Assembly: GCA_905202485.1 (NCBI GenBank)
Contig: CAJKRY010000026.1
Location: 1 to 9,002, forward strand
DNA: 9,002 bases
Reading direction: 5' to 3'
Source of the DNA: an uncultured Methanomassiliicoccus sp.
GTDB lineage: Archaea; Thermoplasmatota; Thermoplasmata; Methanomassiliicoccales; Methanomassiliicoccaceae
Positions within the stretch are counted from its first letter, which is position 1. Every line of letters starts with the position of its first letter. This document shows positions 1 through 6,367 of this stretch, one piece after another. The notes below the pieces were generated by a model. That model had not been told where the DNA came from. It searched no databases and saw nothing but the letters and a program-made list of their open reading frames with translations. The position numbers and the translations under genes are program-made.

Positions 1-376
1 ACAGAAAAATGAAATGAAAAAAGAATAAAAACAAAATCAAACAACTAATCCAGACATATCAAAAAAAAAAACAATCAAAACATCATAAATCAAACTCAAA
101 AACAATCATACAGAATTTCAAAAACAATCCACATAACTCAAAACATCGCACATCAAAAACATCAAAGGAAAAATCACTAAAATCAAAAAATCAATTTAAA
201 CTTCAAATCAGAAACTAATCAAAACGTAACAATCAAGTTTCAAAAAGTCAAATTCTAACTTCAAAATCAAATTAAAATTTCAAACAGAAATCAAAAATTC
301 AAGAATTAAAGTAAGAATTGACACTTTAACTAACTTTGAAATTGTAATTGCTTACTTATCACTCATATGTGATGAT
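1..376 (+). repeat. A-rich, G-depleted tail of left repeat element (no gene)
   Basis: This gene-free stretch is strongly strand-skewed. By my count the first 300 bases hold only about 14 G, while A makes up roughly 60%. The word TCAAA occurs about 18 times in those 300 bases with irregular spacing, so it is a degenerate low-complexity repeat rather than a regular tandem array. The part nearest the hairpin matches the right edge of the window in inverted orientation: a 21-base identity at 277-297, a 15-base identity at 323-337 and an 11-base identity at 348-358. Frequent stops make coding unlikely. The element continues beyond the left edge. Its function is unknown to me. Confidence 0.75.
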
Positions 377-416
377 GCGCAGGGGAATATGACTGATATT
401 GAGAGTTCCCCTGCGC
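377..416 (+). repeat. 40-base hairpin ending the left repeat element
   Basis: Perfect inverted repeat with 11-bp arms, GCGCAGGGGAA and TTCCCCTGCGC, around an 18-base loop. The arms are GC-rich in otherwise AT-rich DNA. The same hairpin with identical arms and 15 of 18 loop bases shared is at 8825-8864 on the other strand. Similarity between the two copies stops just inside the hairpin (toward the window centre) and continues outward into the skewed tail, so the hairpin marks the end of the repeat. It could form a cruciform or an RNA stem-loop. It is not followed directly by a T run, so an ordinary intrinsic terminator is a poor explanation. Confidence 0.85.
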
Positions 417-458
417 TCCCCACCAGCTTAACTTAAGGAACTCAAAGGGATGATACGC

Positions 459-467
459 AAAAAAAAA
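459..467 (-). terminator. T9 archaeal terminator after the orphan gene
   Basis: Nine consecutive A on the plus strand give T9 in the sense direction, starting about 16 bases after the stop codon of the minus-strand gene at 483-839. Archaeal RNA polymerase terminates at T runs without needing a hairpin. Position and strand fit the end of that transcript. Confidence 0.6.
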
Positions 468-482
468 GAGAGCAGATGAGAA

Positions 483-839
483 TTAACTTGCCATAGGTGT
501 AGGGCGGATTCCTAAGGCGCTGTAACTGTATACATCCGCTGCTTCATCTAACTCTTTCTTTATGTGTTCTACAGTTTCAAAATAGACATCGTCTGGAACA
601 ACTACTGTAACAAAACCGTCTTCGTATGCATCCAAGTACTCATCAATCAGATCTTCTCTCTGTAAGCTTACATGAGTCTCGACAAACTCTGTTCCCAGAA
701 GCACATCATCGTCGAAGAACTGGATTATGCCTAGGTTATCCTGAGTTAGAATCTCAAATTCCATCTCATATTCGTCGGCACCGTCTTCCTCAAGCTGCCC
801 CAGCCTCTGCATAATCACGTCTTGTATGTCTATCAACAC
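483..839 (-). CDS. Hypothetical acidic protein, 118 aa
   Basis: I do not recognise this protein. It is strongly acidic (many Asp/Glu, few Lys/Arg), without signal peptide, membrane segment, cysteine motif or obvious nucleotide-binding motif. It reads as a small soluble alpha/beta protein: the N-terminal 25 residues look helical, residues about 26-50 alternate hydrophobic and acidic residues like strands, and a VTVVVPDD strand followed by an amphipathic helix lies near residues 76-97. The start is GTG at 839, with an in-frame TTG directly after it. An AT-rich box centred about 24 bases upstream suits a leaderless transcript from this GTG. It diverges from the NFACT gene across 72 bp, and a T9 terminator follows its stop. 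The reading frame is convincing; the function is open. Confidence 0.7.
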   Translation of the reverse strand: MLIDIQDVIMQRLGQLEEDGADEYEMEFEILTQDNLGIIQFFDDDVLLGTEFVETHVSLQREDLIDEYLDAYEDGFVTVVVPDDVYFETVEHIKKELDEAADVYSYSALGIRPTPMAS

Positions 840-858
840 ACCGTATACATACTAACGG

Positions 859-867
859 ATAATTAAA
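859..867 (-). promoter_or_regulatory. TATA-like box for the 118-aa gene
   Basis: On the minus strand this reads TTTAATTAT, centred about 24 bases upstream of the GTG at 839. That is the distance expected between a TATA box and the transcription start, so the transcript would begin at or near the start codon. Confidence 0.4.
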
Positions 868-911
868 GCCTGCCGGCAAAGCTTATCTGTTATTTTGCTG
901 TAAGGATATCT

Positions 912-2834
912 ATGAAAGACGAGATGAACGCGTTCGATATCCTCGCAATGACCTCTGAATTGCAGGCTATTGTCGGCGGATATGTAGACAAGATTTTCCA
1001 TTGGGATAAAAGAAATGTTCTCATACGCGTCAACTCGCCAGAAGGCAGAAAGGAAGTCCTTCTCAAAGACTTGAAATGGCTGTATATTGCACCAGGGAAG
1101 CCGGATATTCCGGATATACCTTCGGAGTTTGCAGTCAATCTCAGAAAGCATCTGAGCAATCTGCGTATTGTAAAAGTGTCTCAGAGAGAATTTGACAGAA
1201 TCATACTGATCGATCTTGAAAGAGCTGAGGTTAAGTATCAGCTTGTAATAGAATTATTCAGCGGTGGAAACCTCATTCTTGTCTCAGAGGGTAAGATTCT
1301 TAATTCAATCATTTCCAGAAAATGGAGGCATCGTGAAGTGCGTCCCGGCGTGGAATATGTATTCCCGCAGACGAAATTCAATCCTCGCAGCATGGATTAC
1401 GGTTCATTTTCTCAGACTGTAGCGGCGTCGACATCAGACGCCGTGCGTACTCTGGCTACTGAAGTCAACATCGGCGGACAGTATGCAGAGGAAGCCTGTT
1501 TAAGGTCAGGAATAATGAAAAACACTAAGGCTGCAGATCTTACTGAAGAAAATATCAGAACTCTTTACGATCAGATTGTTCTGATGTTTTCAGAAGCACA
1601 GGAGTCCATTGATGCCAGGGAAGTAATTATTGACGGCGAACTGGAAGACGTTTCTCCGATTCCTCTTAAGCAGCACGAAGGCTTTGAAACTGTACAATAT
1701 GAAAACTTCTCAAGCGCTGTTCATCACTATGTTCAGAATTTAAGAGATGACGAGCCTCAGGAAGATAAAGAAGTAAGCAGGCTCAAAAGACTGTATATAA
1801 GGCAGAAAGAGGCTATCGACGCTCAGCTGGCCGTGGCAGATGATTACTCAAAGCAGGCAGAAGCCATTTATTCGCAGTATTCTGATGTTGATGCATTCCT
1901 GAAAAAGTTCAGCAAGATTGTAGAAGGAAAAACCTGGGATGAAATCAGGGAGGCTGTAAAACCACACTCTGTAATCAGCGAGATTGATCCTAAAGATCAC
2001 ACATTGAAAGTAACTGTTGCAGACAGGCCGGTACTTCTGGATTATACGCTCTCAATCGAAGGCAACGCTAACATGCTTTATTCACTGTCTAAAGAAGCCA
2101 GAGCTAAAGCAAAAGGAGCGCAGGATGCTCTTGCAGATACAGAAAAAAAGCTGGCTAAAAGATTAAAAGAAACAGAAAAAGAAGCATCCAGTTCTAAAAC
2201 CGCCGCAGTAAAAACAAAAGAATACTGGTTTGAAAGGTACAAGTGGTTCATAACTTCCAACAACCACCTAGTCATAGCCGGCAGGGATGCTCATTCAAAT
2301 GATAAACTGGTAAAAAAGCATCTCAAGGCCACAGAGAAGTTTGCCCATGCAGATATTCACGGAGCTCCGAGCACTGTAATAGTCAACGGAGCAGAGGCAG
2401 ACGATGAGGAAATGGAAGAAGTGTGTGCATTTGCACTTTCGCATTCAAAAGCCTGGATGACGGGAGCTCAGGAAGGCACAGCATACTGGGTGCTTCCAGA
2501 CCAGGTGAGCAAGATGCCTCAGTCAGGAGAATTCGTTCCTCGGGGAGCTTTTGTCATCAGAGGAAAAAGAAATTATATTTACCACCTGCCGCTGGAATTA
2601 GCTGTAGGCGAGATAGAATACGAAGGCGGCAGAAAAATCATGTGCGGGCCGATTAAGTCGGTCACTTCAAAATCAAGCAGATATGTGACAATCATGCCAG
2701 GAAAAACAGATGCAGGAAAAATATCTTCAAAGCTGTCAAAAGCCTTTGCAGTTCCAGAAGAAGAAATTTCAAGAATACTTCCGCCGGGAAAAATAGAAAT
2801 CGGTTCAATTCATGGAATTGAGTTAGAAGAGTGA
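912..2834 (+). CDS. rqcH: NFACT-family ribosome quality control protein (Rqc2/RqcH homolog)
   Basis: Cytoplasmic NFACT protein that, by family knowledge, binds the large ribosomal subunit carrying a stalled peptidyl-tRNA and recruits tRNA to add a C-terminal tail. At 640 residues it has the full archaeal/eukaryotic layout. NFACT-N occupies about 1-200 with Asp9 and the Asp95-Arg96 pair, at the positions of residues required for tailing in yeast Rqc2 and B. subtilis RqcH. Charged coiled-coil segments lie near 285-330 and 385-435. NFACT-R begins with YWFERYKWF at 438-446 and contains HADIHGAPS at 479-487. An NFACT-C-like region runs from about 565 to the end. The ATG at 912 places the conserved N-terminus correctly; no strong ribosome binding site is visible. 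The gene runs toward the tRNA-Arg gene with 6 bp between them. No catalytic residue appears lost. Confidence 0.93.
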   Translation: MKDEMNAFDILAMTSELQAIVGGYVDKIFHWDKRNVLIRVNSPEGRKEVLLKDLKWLYIAPGKPDIPDIPSEFAVNLRKHLSNLRIVKVSQREFDRIILIDLERAEVKYQLVIELFSGGNLILVSEGKILNSIISRKWRHREVRPGVEYVFPQTKFNPRSMDYGSFSQTVAASTSDAVRTLATEVNIGGQYAEEACLRSGIMKNTKAADLTEENIRTLYDQIVLMFSEAQESIDAREVIIDGELEDVSPIPLKQHEGFETVQYENFSSAVHHYVQNLRDDEPQEDKEVSRLKRLYIRQKEAIDAQLAVADDYSKQAEAIYSQYSDVDAFLKKFSKIVEGKTWDEIREAVKPHSVISEIDPKDHTLKVTVADRPVLLDYTLSIEGNANMLYSLSKEARAKAKGAQDALADTEKKLAKRLKETEKEASSSKTAAVKTKEYWFERYKWFITSNNHLVIAGRDAHSNDKLVKKHLKATEKFAHADIHGAPSTVIVNGAEADDEEMEEVCAFALSHSKAWMTGAQEGTAYWVLPDQVSKMPQSGEFVPRGAFVIRGKRNYIYHLPLELAVGEIEYEGGRKIMCGPIKSVTSKSSRYVTIMPGKTDAGKISSKLSKAFAVPEEEISRILPPGKIEIGSIHGIELEE

Positions 2835-2840
2835 GAGATG

Positions 2841-2914
2841 CGCCCGAGCCGGGATTCGAACCCGGGTCTAAAGATCCGCAATCTCTTAGGATATCCAAGC
2901 TACCCCACTCGGGC
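2841..2914 (-). tRNA. tRNA-Arg (anticodon GCG)
   Basis: Folded by eye on the minus strand. The acceptor stem GCCCGAG pairs with CTCGGGC and is followed by discriminator G. The D-arm has A14, G18G19 and A20, the last being an arginine identity base. The anticodon stem AGAGA/TCTTT holds loop TTGCGGA, and the variable loop is short (AGAC). The T-arm CCGGG-TTCGAAT-CCCGG is perfect. The loop places GCG at 34-36, reading CGC and CGU as arginine. Shifting the stem by one base would give TGC (Ala) but breaks the closing pair, so Arg is preferred. CCA is not encoded and there is no intron. Confidence 0.93.
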
Positions 2915-2917
2915 AAC

Positions 2918-2943
2918 TTCCTGTATTATGTTCCTGTATTAAC
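2918..2943 (-). promoter_or_regulatory. tRNA-Arg promoter region with duplicated 11-bp sequence
   Basis: The plus-strand word TTCCTGTATTA occurs at 2918-2928 and again at 2931-2941, a perfect 11-bp direct repeat with 13-bp period. On the minus strand the distal copy ends in a TATA-like GTTAATAC centred about 26 bases before the tRNA 5' end, as expected for an archaeal promoter. The proximal copy (ATAATAC) is probably too close to direct initiation at the mature end. Confidence 0.45.
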
Positions 2944-3067
2944 CCCTTTCGCAGCGCAGCTTGCCTGAAAAAGCAGTTTGGAATGATTGAAAATTGTAAA
3001 ATAATCATGCTTACAGCTAAGATTAATAAAAATATGCCTGCACGGCGTCTGAAAGAATATGAAGAGC

Positions 3068-3259
3068 TTACTGCTCCATATTCTGCCAGTAACGAGTAAC
3101 GTAACCAGCTATGCGGTTCCTCATGACAATTGACTCAACATTTGTCAGTTTGGAAACGAGTTCTTTGTTGTTTTCAAAGTCTTCGTTGAACAAAGCTGGA
3201 TATTTCTGTGCAAGTTCGAGAGCGATTCTCTTTATGTAAGTGGGTCTGATATTTCCCAT
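3068..3259 (-). CDS. rps17e: 30S ribosomal protein S17e
   Basis: Small-subunit ribosomal protein of the S17e family, found in archaea and eukaryotes and not in bacteria. The 63-residue length is that of archaeal members. The N-terminus MGNIRPTYIKRIALELAQKY matches the family start (Met-Gly, then Arg and a basic helix), and the C-terminal NRIAGYVTRYW corresponds to the conserved RN-IAGYVT segment. The ATG at 3259 is preceded by AGGTGG, the clearest Shine-Dalgarno sequence in the window. The gene stands alone between a divergent signal peptidase gene (97 bp away) and the tRNA-Arg gene downstream on the same strand. A T-rich patch near 3026-3033 on the minus strand may end its transcript. Confidence 0.95.
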   Translation of the reverse strand: MGNIRPTYIKRIALELAQKYPALFNEDFENNKELVSKLTNVESIVMRNRIAGYVTRYWQNMEQ

Positions 3260-3263
3260 TATT

Positions 3264-3269
3264 CCACCT
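3264..3269 (-). promoter_or_regulatory. Shine-Dalgarno site of rps17e
   Basis: Minus-strand AGGTGG four bases before the ATG at 3259. It is complementary to the CACCU end of archaeal 16S rRNA. It supports the start choice and contrasts with neighbouring genes, which mostly lack such a site. Confidence 0.65.
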
Positions 3270-3293
3270 GGTACCGTCGGTTAGGTTAATACG

Positions 3294-3302
3294 CTATTTA
3301 AT
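3294..3302 (-). promoter_or_regulatory. TATA-like box of rps17e
   Basis: Minus-strand ATTAAATAG centred about 39 bases before the ATG. A start of transcription about 26 bases downstream would leave a short leader of about 13 bases, just enough to include the Shine-Dalgarno site. Confidence 0.45.
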
Positions 3303-3324
3303 GATTTTCCACAGGAACGGGCGG

Positions 3325-3332
3325 TTTTATTC
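3325..3332 (+). promoter_or_regulatory. TATA-like box of the signal peptidase gene
   Basis: TTTTATTC centred about 28-29 bases before the GTG start at 3357. There is no ribosome binding site between them, so a leaderless or nearly leaderless transcript is the simplest reading. Confidence 0.35.
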
Positions 3333-3356
3333 TCTATCAGCTACGTAGTTAATTCT

Positions 3357-4157
3357 GTGAAACACTGCAAAATTCTCATCATTGCTGCATCTTTGGTACT
3401 TATCTCTCTTTTAGCAGTATCAATTTTTGAATCGGTCCTCTCGCCGCCGATGGTTATCTCTTCCAGAAGCATGCAGCATGATGACCACAAAAGCGAGCTG
3501 GGAATATTGGATACCGGGGATCTTGTTATCATTGATTATCAAAAGGATCCTTCTGAGATCATGACTTACGCTCAGTCGGTATCAGAAGGCTACACCCAGT
3601 TCGGGGAATACGGTGATGTTATTCTTTATCAGACAGAGCTTACAGAAATTCCGATCATACACAGAGCAATATGCAGAATTCTCTACAACGGAGACGGTAC
3701 TTTCAGCATTCCGGAGCTGGAGTTGCTTCCTAAAGAAATGTGGTCCACTTCAAACGGGGGATGGGAGCATCTGAAAGGTATCGTCTATCTTTACAACATC
3801 GGATTCAAAAATACTACTGTACCGATAGACCTTGACAAAATTCTGAAGAAAATGGGAAGCAACCCACACGGCGGATTTTTAACGATGGGGGATAACAACA
3901 CAGGAGAAACACGATTAGGAACTGTAGGGTACATCGATCAGACTTCTTTATCTTCTGTTGATTCGCCTATCCGCGATGAAGAAATAATCGGAGTAGCCGC
4001 TGCCGAGATTCCCTGGGTCGGCGTGTTGAAGCTTACAGTAAGCGGAAATGCTCCTGACTATCTGCCTCTTAACAGTGTAATCTTTCTTACTGCAGCGGTT
4101 TCTGCAGGAACTTTGTGCATTGCAGCCGCGCTTATCATTCTGAAGAGGAAGGCATGA
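3357..4157 (+). CDS. Archaeal signal peptidase I (S26 family, Ser/His/Asp type)
   Basis: Membrane-anchored serine protease that would remove signal peptides from exported proteins. The 266-residue protein has an N-terminal membrane segment (about 5-28), catalytic Ser38 in SRSM, a GDLVII strand (54-59), His102 in IIHRAI, Asp179 in LTMGDN, the late motif EIPWVGVLKLT (217-227) and a second membrane segment (about 240-262) ending in KRKA. Use of His where bacterial LepB has Lys is the archaeal/Sec11 pattern. Oddities are Arg in place of the usual Gly in SGSM, and a long stretch between His102 and Asp179, suggesting an insertion. The start is GTG at 3357; no in-frame ATG occurs before residue 32, which would remove the membrane anchor. 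Its last 23 bp overlap the convergent thyX gene. Confidence 0.85.
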   Translation: MKHCKILIIAASLVLISLLAVSIFESVLSPPMVISSRSMQHDDHKSELGILDTGDLVIIDYQKDPSEIMTYAQSVSEGYTQFGEYGDVILYQTELTEIPIIHRAICRILYNGDGTFSIPELELLPKEMWSTSNGGWEHLKGIVYLYNIGFKNTTVPIDLDKILKKMGSNPHGGFLTMGDNNTGETRLGTVGYIDQTSLSSVDSPIRDEEIIGVAAAEIPWVGVLKLTVSGNAPDYLPLNSVIFLTAAVSAGTLCIAAALIILKRKA

Positions 4158-4824
4158 GCTCAGTTCTTGGATTCTTACAGCTCATCTTGCCTTCCTGGCA
4201 GCCGCCTTTGGAAACACAGCTGGGACCTGCATTGCGGAAAATGTAGGGAGATGCTTCCCTTGCTAATTTCAGCATCTCTTCGGCAACTTCTCTTATTTCC
4301 CACTGGGCCCGGCGGCAGGTTCTCAGTTCCAGAAAGTGCAGAAGCTCTCTTGCATTCATCGTTACAGTTATGTTAGTAGAGCAGGCATTCGGCAGCACAT
4401 ACCTGGCATCTTCAGCCGGCACATTTTTGGAAACAAGGAAATCATAGCATTCCCAGACACTGTCCATCATCTTTTTGAATTTCTCGGCTGCTTCCTTGTC
4501 TTCTGCTACAGAAGGCGGGATGATGTAGTGAGAATGATCCATGGAGACATATCTCTGCGACTGCTGAGAATATGAAGCAATTCTATGCCTCACAAGTTGA
4601 TGAGTCATTGCTCTTGATACTCCCTCTATCGAAAATGTATAAGATGCGTGTTCCAGCACAGAGTGATGGCCGCTACTCAGAGGTGTTCCCAGCCAGCCTT
4701 CCATTTTATCTTCGTTCCATCTTTCCATCAATTCATCTGCACCCTTTGATGAATAGCACGATCTAGCTGCTGAAGAGCATAGTTTTTCTGCATCTTTGGT
4801 GTAAGACAGAAGAGTCACACGCAT
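4135..4824 (-). CDS. thyX: Flavin-dependent thymidylate synthase ThyX
   Basis: Makes dTMP from dUMP using FAD, NAD(P)H and a methylene-carrying pterin; in methanogen relatives the carbon donor may be a methanopterin derivative, which is inference. At 229 residues it is of usual length. The ThyX signature RHRxxSx(4)SxR is complete at 79-91 (Arg79, His80, Arg81, Ser84, Ser89, Arg91). The FAD-site segment SSGHHSVLEHA is at 50-60, and the C-terminal ELRTCRRAQWEIR block is intact. The C-terminal Cys-rich tail (CVSKGGCQEGKMSC) resembles that of other archaeal ThyX. The ATG at 4824 fits the family start and has a TATA-like box about 24 bases upstream. It lies 33 bp after the TraB-family gene on the same strand and overlaps the convergent signal peptidase gene by 23 bp. 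Confidence 0.96.
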   Translation of the reverse strand: MRVTLLSYTKDAEKLCSSAARSCYSSKGADELMERWNEDKMEGWLGTPLSSGHHSVLEHASYTFSIEGVSRAMTHQLVRHRIASYSQQSQRYVSMDHSHYIIPPSVAEDKEAAEKFKKMMDSVWECYDFLVSKNVPAEDARYVLPNACSTNITVTMNARELLHFLELRTCRRAQWEIREVAEEMLKLAREASPYIFRNAGPSCVSKGGCQEGKMSCKNPRTELMPSSSE

Positions 4825-4840
4825 AAGCGCACTAATGAGG

Positions 4841-4854
4841 TTATATGATTTAAA
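4841..4854 (-). promoter_or_regulatory. TATA-like box of thyX
   Basis: Minus-strand TTTAAATCATATAA centred about 23-24 bases before the ATG at 4824, in the 33-bp gap after the TraB-family gene. It suggests thyX has its own leaderless promoter besides any read-through from upstream. Confidence 0.45.
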
Positions 4855-4857
4855 ACG

Positions 4858-5580
4858 TCATTCAATTTTTTGTTCGAAGCTGTAATTGAATGTAAGATTA
4901 TCTTTTTCAAGCTGAACCTCAGATTCTGGGCATTCCATATTTCTGATGTCTTTCAGCCTGAATACTTTAGTTTCCCTGTCGCCGAGAATCTTCAGAATCC
5001 CATCCACATGGCCGTCGCCGATCACTACTGCAACATCGCCGTACATCTCAGCAGCTTTGATGATGTTTTTCGACATGATGTCATTGCGTTCGTCTACGAG
5101 AATTCTCTTCATCGTAGGAAACTGCTTTCCCATCATGTCCATGTACATTTCTGTATTGTCTTCGTAGGAGCTGAGCTCTTCCTCGATAGTTTTCTTTCTC
5201 ACAAAGAGCGCGGCGAATGATGAAAAGAACAGCTTTGCTTTTTCGCTGAAGGTCATTTCCTTAAGAATCCTGTCAAATAAAGAGCGGGCGTCGACATCGA
5301 TCAGGCAGAAGGCGATTCCCATTTCCGCTGCGGTATCGACTGCAGCGATCATCTCATCTCCCGCTTCTCCGCCGTAGTCTTCAGCGATCTTGCTCTGAAA
5401 ACTTGCCATCATATCATAGGTCAAGCCGCTTTTGGCTTTTTCTTTATCCGGGTTGCGTAAGGCGTGATATCTCACCGGATCAAGCTCTATACAGACCGCC
5501 TTCGAATCAGACTGCAGAATTATGTGCCTTACTTGTTTGGAGATATCAAACACATGTCCTACACCCAGGATTGTTATCAT
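4858..5580 (-). CDS. TraB/PrgY-family protein
   Basis: Member of the TraB/PrgY/GumN family, whose founding members reduce pheromone activity in enterococci; the archaeal role is unknown and a peptidase-like activity is only suspected. Family motifs are present: GVGH at 6-9 near the N-terminus, IELDPVRY at 31-38 (Glu32, Arg37), LVDERND at 161-167 and a second GDGH at 188-191. The protein is 240 residues and stops after the soluble core; many archaeal relatives are longer and carry C-terminal membrane helices, which are absent here. One moderately hydrophobic stretch lies at about 117-127 but is too short for a confident membrane span. The ATG at 5580 is supported by the motif position and by a TATA-like box about 26 bases upstream. 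thyX follows 33 bp downstream, so co-transcription is possible. Confidence 0.85.
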   Translation of the reverse strand: MITILGVGHVFDISKQVRHIILQSDSKAVCIELDPVRYHALRNPDKEKAKSGLTYDMMASFQSKIAEDYGGEAGDEMIAAVDTAAEMGIAFCLIDVDARSLFDRILKEMTFSEKAKLFFSSFAALFVRKKTIEEELSSYEDNTEMYMDMMGKQFPTMKRILVDERNDIMSKNIIKAAEMYGDVAVVIGDGHVDGILKILGDRETKVFRLKDIRNMECPESEVQLEKDNLTFNYSFEQKIE

Positions 5581-5601
5581 TGGTATCCAATATGCACGCG
5601 G

Positions 5602-5610
5602 ATATTTAAC
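5602..5610 (-). promoter_or_regulatory. TATA-like box of the TraB-family gene
   Basis: Minus-strand GTTAAATAT centred about 26 bases before the ATG at 5580. The spacing predicts a leaderless transcript; no Shine-Dalgarno site is seen. Confidence 0.5.
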
Positions 5611-5650
5611 AATAATAGGATATCTATCAGCGGTGTTGATCTGCGCACAA

Positions 5651-5658
5651 TTAAATAA
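5651..5658 (+). promoter_or_regulatory. TATA-like box of the HAD phosphatase gene
   Basis: TTAAATAA centred about 26 bases before the ATG at 5681. It supports that ATG over the much longer upstream-extended frame, which would begin inside the divergent TraB-family gene. Confidence 0.55.
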
Positions 5659-5680
5659 CCGCTATGATTGTGCCGCAGAT

Positions 5681-6367
5681 ATGGCTGCTGAATTTGATCC
5701 GTTCGTGTCAAAGAACCTGACCAAATATGATCTGGCAGTTTTTGATATGGACGGAGTTCTTGTCAATTATTCCAGTTCCTGGTCCTGGATAAACAAAAAA
5801 CTCGGAATTGACAACAGCAGCGACCTTGAAGCTTATCTCAGAAAAGAAATTGATGACGAGGAGTTCATGCGGCGAGATATCCACAGATGGATGGATGAGT
5901 ATCCCGGTATCACTCTGAATTATGTTGATGAGATTTTAGAAAGTGTTCCGGTGATTAATGGCATACGTGAAACGGTCCGCAGGCTTCACTGGTTTGATAT
6001 AAAGTGCATAATCATCAGCGGCGGGCTGATGAGCACAGCAGCAAAAATAGCCAGAGACGGCGGTTTTGATGCATACATCGCAAATGATCTGGACAGGGAT
6101 ATGAACGGATTTCTGACCGGAGAAGGAATATCGAATGTAGATCTGAAGGATAAAGGGCAGTATGTGGTGAAATTTCAGGAAAAACACAACGTCACTAAAG
6201 ACAGAACATTTGCCATCGGCAATAGTTTTTCAGATTTACCGATGTTCAGAGAATGCTCTTTCGGCATTGCTTTCAATCCAATTGATGAAAAGATTGTTGA
6301 AGGTGCCGACGCAGTCGTAAAAAGCGGGACTATCGCCGACATCCTGCCTTATGTTGTTCAGGAGTAA
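5681..6367 (+). CDS. HAD-superfamily phosphatase, phosphoserine phosphatase-like
   Basis: Predicted Mg-dependent phosphohydrolase of 228 residues in the HAD-IB group that includes SerB. All four HAD motifs are visible: motif I FDMDG with nucleophile Asp22 and acid/base Asp24, motif II Ser113 in IIISGG, motif III Lys158 in DLKDKGQ, and motif IV GNSFSDLPMF with Asp185. The segment between motifs I and II (about 30-100) is a helical cap. Substrate is uncertain: phosphoserine is plausible from the overall fold, but motif IV reads GNSFSD instead of the GDGAND common in SerB. I chose ATG 5681 because the frame can be extended upstream only into non-homologous sequence antisense to the TraB-family gene, and because a TATA-like box sits 26 bases before it. 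The last 10 bp overlap the convergent HVO_0476-type gene. Confidence 0.85.
   Translation: MAAEFDPFVSKNLTKYDLAVFDMDGVLVNYSSSWSWINKKLGIDNSSDLEAYLRKEIDDEEFMRRDIHRWMDEYPGITLNYVDEILESVPVINGIRETVRRLHWFDIKCIIISGGLMSTAAKIARDGGFDAYIANDLDRDMNGFLTGEGISNVDLKDKGQYVVKFQEKHNVTKDRTFAIGNSFSDLPMFRECSFGIAFNPIDEKIVEGADAVVKSGTIADILPYVVQE

Noticed and set aside
377..416. Hairpin as a CRISPR repeat or array remnant
   Set aside because: Only one copy at each edge, no regularly spaced repeats, no spacers and no cas genes in the window.
377..416. Left hairpin as an intrinsic terminator of the 118-aa gene
   Set aside because: No T run directly follows the stem on the minus strand, a T9 run already lies closer to the stop, and the identical hairpin on the right is upstream of a gene.
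2692..2916. Minus-strand 74-codon frame over the tRNA
   Set aside because: It reads through the tRNA gene and antisense to rqcH; a shadow frame.
3007..3099. 30-codon plus-strand frame beginning MLTAKINKNM
   Set aside because: Mostly antisense to the end of rps17e, with no ribosome binding site or recognisable product.
903..5627. Shared word AGGATATCTAT before rqcH (903-913) and before the HAD gene (5617-5627)
   Set aside because: Different distances to the starts and only two copies; could be chance in AT-rich intergenic DNA.
5629..5663. AGCGGT/ACCGCT inverted pair around the HAD TATA-like box
   Set aside because: Only 6 bp arms, 23 bp apart; too weak to call an operator.
5522..5680. N-terminal extension of the HAD phosphatase by 53 residues
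   Set aside because: The extension is antisense to the start of the TraB-family gene and does not resemble HAD proteins; a TATA-like box supports ATG 5681.
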